From Streptomyces avidinii (GTDB taxonomy: Bacteria > Actinomycetota > Actinomycetes > Streptomycetales > Streptomycetaceae), in assembly GCF_014650695.1 (NCBI RefSeq), contig NZ_BMVL01000007.1:350810-414809 (forward strand): 64,000 bases of DNA, in the 5' to 3' direction. Shown here in pieces: positions 61,371 to 64,000 of this stretch (positions are counted from its first letter, which is position 1; every line of letters begins with the position of its first letter). The position numbers and the translations under genes were made by a program. The notes beneath the pieces were generated by a model, which saw nothing but the letters and a program-made list of their open reading frames with translations, ran no database searches and had not been told where the DNA came from.

Positions 61371-61467
61371 GGGGAAGGGATTGCTTCCTACTTGGTAGCC
61401 ATGGGGAAGGTTGAAGCTTCCTGATTGGTCAGGCCCTCGGCCGGGATTCGCAGTCCCGTCGGGGGCC
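61365..61467 (-). promoter_or_regulatory. complex leader of the winged-helix gene
   Basis: Contains a duplicated 14-mer AGCCATGGGGAAGG (61365-61378, 61397-61410), a four-codon frame Met-Ala-Thr-Lys-stop (61402-61388, minus strand) starting in the upstream copy, and a strong hairpin at 61432-61467 (14 bp with one bulge, 7-nt loop). The rest of the gap up to 61819 has no gene; from about 61560 it is AT-richer and should contain the promoter of the cassette at 61820. Confidence 0.6.
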
Positions 61468-61819
61468 GTCTCATGTCTGAGGTTGCCGGGGCGAGCATAT
61501 GCCAAGCAACCCATAGGAAATCCAGCCCAGTTGGCACGATTCACCCGACCGAGCGACGCGTGCCGGTTGGGTGGGGTGGGTTGGTATTTTCCCCCGGTTC
61601 TTTGGTCTTTATACGTCCGAGCACCCCGGCGCGCGGCTCCCCACGGCCCGGTCCCACCGGCGCGGGCGGGGTCGGGCGCGGGTGCGGACGCGGGCCGGAT
61701 CCGCACCCGTTCTTGTCGGTTCCGCGCCCCTTGGAACCGTACGGTCCCCTTCCCACGTCTCCCATGAACATGATCAGTTGAATCCGGTCATGTCCGGTTA
61801 TCAACCACCCAGGGGACAC

Positions 61820-62266
61820 ATGTCGTTCGACACGGAATGGGCGCAGCACAAAGCCGCCGTACTCGCGCAGCAGCCGTCGCCCGCCATGCGCCTCAACCAC
61901 GCCCCCACCGACGGCGGCGTGCCGGGGAGTCCGGCCGGGAGTCTGGTGGCCGGGGCCGCCTCCATCAACGGCAACGCCAACCTGCTGATCGAGATCGCCG
62001 CGCTCCTCCACGAGGGCCGGCCCGACGGTGAGGCGAGCACCATGGCCCGCGCCCCGCGGGCGCACGCCGACGTCTCGGCGGAGGTCCTGCGCTTCGCCCG
62101 GTTCGCCGACGACCAGTTCAAGGACACGGTCAACCTGCTCGCCGCCCTGGCCACGCGCCTGAAGACGGCCGGCACCGACTTCGCTCAGGTGGACGACGAC
62201 ACCGCCCGCTCCTTCCTCTCCGACCTCCTCGCATCGGGGCGGTACGTACAGCCGGAGGCCAAGTGA
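61820..62266 (+). CDS. EspC-like small helical protein, type VII secretion partner candidate
   Basis: A 148-aa protein without signal peptide. About 40 residues of polar start (MSFDTEWAQHKAAVLAQQ), a Gly/Ala/Ser region with NGNANLLIEIAALLHEG, then a long helix region DVSAEVLRFARFADDQFKDT-VNLLAALATRLKTAG ending FAQVDDDTARSFL. The last part resembles the helical hairpins of EspC/WXG100-like proteins handled by type VII secretion, but lacks a clear W-x-G. ATG at 61820 has AGGGGA just upstream; ATG at 61790 is the alternative. GTGA overlap with the next gene means coupled synthesis with the large effector-like protein. Confidence 0.7.
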   Translation: MSFDTEWAQHKAAVLAQQPSPAMRLNHAPTDGGVPGSPAGSLVAGAASINGNANLLIEIAALLHEGRPDGEASTMARAPRAHADVSAEVLRFARFADDQFKDTVNLLAALATRLKTAGTDFAQVDDDTARSFLSDLLASGRYVQPEAK

Positions 62267-63663
62267 GCGGGATCGCCCACCGCAAGGAAGTCCAGTTCCT
62301 GGAGGAGTGCAATCCGGCGCTGGTGGAGCGCAACGCCGCCGAGTTCAAGCGCCTGCGCGATCTGCTCGTACAGGCCGAGACGCCCGCCCGCCGCGCCGAG
62401 ACCGGCACCGAATGGCACAGCGAGAACAGCCACACGTACACCTCGCGCCTCTCCGAGGCCCGGCAGCTCGTGCAGCACATCGCCGAGGGGTACGACAAGG
62501 CAGCGAGTGCCCTGAACGCGTACGCGGCGGCGCTGACGACCGCCAAGTCCCACTACGCGAACGGCAAGGGCGCCGAACGCAGGCTCGCCGCGCTGATCGC
62601 CACGAAGGGCACCGCGATCACCCGCACCGCGCAGGAGGCGGAGCCGATGTGCCAGTGGGAGGACATGCGGGCGACGACCGGTTTCCTCGACGGTCTCGCC
62701 GAGCTCACGATGGACGTGGACGACATCCGCGAGGAGGCCGACCGCCTCCACGACGACGCCGGCGGCAACTTCCACCTGGCCAAGGCCGCCGAGCAGGAGG
62801 CGCGCAGCTCTTGCGTCCACGCGCTGAAGCAGGCGTACGAGCTGCTGCCCGAGTTCAGGCTGAAGGGCGGCGCGGGCGGGGTCGACATCTACGCGGCCAT
62901 GGCCGACATCCGCCGCGAGGCGGCGGAGGCCCGCACCGACCCGCTGACCCATCTGCCGGGAAGCGGGCCGAAGAAGGACATGGCAGGCCCGGTCGGGCCG
63001 GACACCCCGGTCTCCCCGCAGCTCCGCGACATCCAAATGCGGGTCGCCGGGCTGCCGGACGCCGCCGACAACTACTGGGTTCCCCTCGTCACGGACGGCA
63101 TGCACGCGGACTGGATCTCTCAGAACAAGGAGATCCTGCGGGCGGCGGCCAGGAACGCGGGACTGCCGGAAGAGCTGGTCGCGGGCGTGGCCTGGCAGGA
63201 GATCGGCGGCTACCAGCCCGGACTGCTGGACGACGTGACCGGCACGATCCGTGAACAGGCCGCCGCTCCGTGGGGCCTGAGCCCGGTCACCCCCGAGAAC
63301 CTTCCGTGGCGGCTCGGCGGAGGGCTGGACGAGACCTCGTACGGACCGATCGCCATCCAGCTGCGGCGCGGCGCCGAAGTGCTCGGCTACGACCCGGCGA
63401 ACCTCACCGACCACCAGCGGACCCTGGTGGAGGAGGCCCTGCAGGACCCCAAGCAGAATGCCTTCATAGCCGCCGGCTACCTGGCGCAGATCAAGGCGGA
63501 GAGCGGTCTCGCCGACGTGCCCGCCGATCGGATGACGGAGGCCCAGATGCGGGAGATCGCCGCCCGCTACAACGGGGGACCCTACTGGGACCTCCCCAAG
63601 GCCCAGGGCTACGGTGACCGGTTCGTCGGGAACCTCGGTCAAGCGAAGGACGCAATGCGATGA
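62263..63663 (+). CDS. WXG-like N-terminus fused to lytic-transglycosylase-like domain
   Basis: A 466-aa protein with no signal peptide and no membrane helix. Residues about 15-105 look like a WXG100/type VII signal domain: two helices with Trp51 (TEWHSENSHTYTSRL) at the turn and ALNAYAAALTTAKSHY after it. Residues about 110-230 are helical spacer. The C-terminal domain (about 280-466) resembles muramidase/transglycosylase folds: candidate catalytic Glu313 in GVAWQEIGG, PWGLSPV near 336, AAGYLAQIKAE near 403 and ARYNGG at 434-439 followed by GYGDRFV. Such a fusion predicts an exported wall-cutting effector. GTG overlaps the previous stop by four bases; its stop overlaps the next start by four. 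Confidence 0.85.
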   Translation: MSGIAHRKEVQFLEECNPALVERNAAEFKRLRDLLVQAETPARRAETGTEWHSENSHTYTSRLSEARQLVQHIAEGYDKAASALNAYAAALTTAKSHYANGKGAERRLAALIATKGTAITRTAQEAEPMCQWEDMRATTGFLDGLAELTMDVDDIREEADRLHDDAGGNFHLAKAAEQEARSSCVHALKQAYELLPEFRLKGGAGGVDIYAAMADIRREAAEARTDPLTHLPGSGPKKDMAGPVGPDTPVSPQLRDIQMRVAGLPDAADNYWVPLVTDGMHADWISQNKEILRAAARNAGLPEELVAGVAWQEIGGYQPGLLDDVTGTIREQAAAPWGLSPVTPENLPWRLGGGLDETSYGPIAIQLRRGAEVLGYDPANLTDHQRTLVEEALQDPKQNAFIAAGYLAQIKAESGLADVPADRMTEAQMREIAARYNGGPYWDLPKAQGYGDRFVGNLGQAKDAMR

Positions 63664-63980
63664 CGTACCCCCGCGAGAGCATCGACCTGCCCGAGGACCA
63701 GGGGTGCCTGCGGTGGGTCCTGGGCGTCCCGCTCGGGATCATCCACCTGCTGAACGCCGTCGCGGTGACCGGGGCCCTCTTCGCCGGGCCGCAGGCCGAG
63801 TGGGACCACCAGGGCTACGAGGGCGTGGCCGCGATGTGCTTCGTCTCCGTGTCCCTGAGCGCGCTGGGCCTGCTCATCACCGTCATCCCGAGCGTGCGCC
63901 GGACCATGGGCCTGTGGTGGTTCGCCCCGCCCCTGATCCTCGGGCTGACCGCGTACATCCGCGGCGCGACGCTCGGCTGA
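63660..63980 (+). CDS. small three-helix membrane protein, immunity-protein candidate
   Basis: A 106-aa protein with three membrane segments (about 18-40, VLGVPLGIIHLLNAVAVTGA; 58-78, AAMCFVSVSLSALGLLITVI; 83-101, GLWWFAPPLILGLTAYI) and no recognised family. ATG overlaps the stop of the wall-hydrolase-like gene by four bases, so both are made together. Position after a candidate muralytic effector and membrane location suggest a protective (immunity) role, but it could also be an anchor or export helper. The window ends 20 bp after its stop, so further genes may follow. Confidence 0.82.
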   Translation: MTYPRESIDLPEDQGCLRWVLGVPLGIIHLLNAVAVTGALFAGPQAEWDHQGYEGVAAMCFVSVSLSALGLLITVIPSVRRTMGLWWFAPPLILGLTAYIRGATLG

Positions 63981-64000
63981 TCAGGCGCCGGCGCGAGGAC

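Noticed and set aside
61432..61467. Possible tRNA T-arm or tRNA fragment
   Set aside because: The loop TTCGCAG and lack of other arms do not fit a tRNA; it is a simple hairpin.

Overview
The window is high-GC (strongly GC third positions), uses many GTG and some TTG starts, has frequent 1-4 bp start/stop overlaps, and carries secreted and lipoprotein genes typical of Streptomyces. Gene content (nuoA-N, korAB, futalosine menaquinone genes, cold-shock gene, Ser/Thr kinase) fits the conserved core of a Streptomyces or close Streptomycetaceae chromosome. No tRNA, rRNA, CRISPR array, insertion sequence or prophage was seen.

Layout. 1-6.2 kb: end of a LuxR-type regulator, the ferredoxin-dependent 2-oxoacid oxidoreductase pair korA-korB, a RarD-type permease and a secreted zinc aminopeptidase. 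6.2-10.1 kb: a ribbon-helix-helix/Fic-like toxin-antitoxin pair with a perfect palindrome at its start, a LolA-like secreted protein, a polyprenyl diphosphate synthase, and the internally deleted remnant of a POT peptide transporter. 10.1-16.2 kb: CocE-type hydrolase, HAD phosphatase, fumarylacetoacetase, a secreted orphan and a Uma2-family nuclease. 16.2-32.0 kb: the complete 14-gene nuoA-N operon for complex I on the minus strand, with a recognisable Rex operator in front of nuoA. 32.0-39.9 kb: a long divergent control region with two Crp-like boxes, an NlpC/P60 wall hydrolase, two exported proteins, and a coupled lipoprotein/HlyD/MacB-type export operon. 39.9-50.0 kb: a MenJ-like reductase, acetyltransferase, glutaminase, menG, an exported metzincin-like protein, a short LuxR regulator, mqnC with a degenerate amidohydrolase, a receptor Ser/Thr kinase and mqnA. 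50.1-59.0 kb: a cold-shock gene behind an attenuator-like leader, a secreted lytic transglycosylase, and two acyl-CoA ligases flanking an AraC regulator and a secreted lipase. 59.6-64 kb: a DUF4190-type membrane protein, a winged-helix protein with an odd leader, and a three-gene coupled cassette that looks like a type VII secretion effector module.

How the genes work together. Respiratory electron transfer is the main theme: KorAB (reduced ferredoxin), complex I (NADH to menaquinone), and most of a menaquinone supply route (MqnA and MqnC of the futalosine pathway, a polyprenyl synthase, MenG, and a MenJ-like side-chain reductase) lie in one 50 kb stretch. A second theme is wall and envelope work: NlpC/P60, lytic transglycosylase, MacB-type exporter, receptor kinase, and the terminal cassette. 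The least described features are that cassette (61820-63980), the cold-shock leader attenuator, the AT-rich inverted repeat before the kinase, and the leader of the winged-helix gene.
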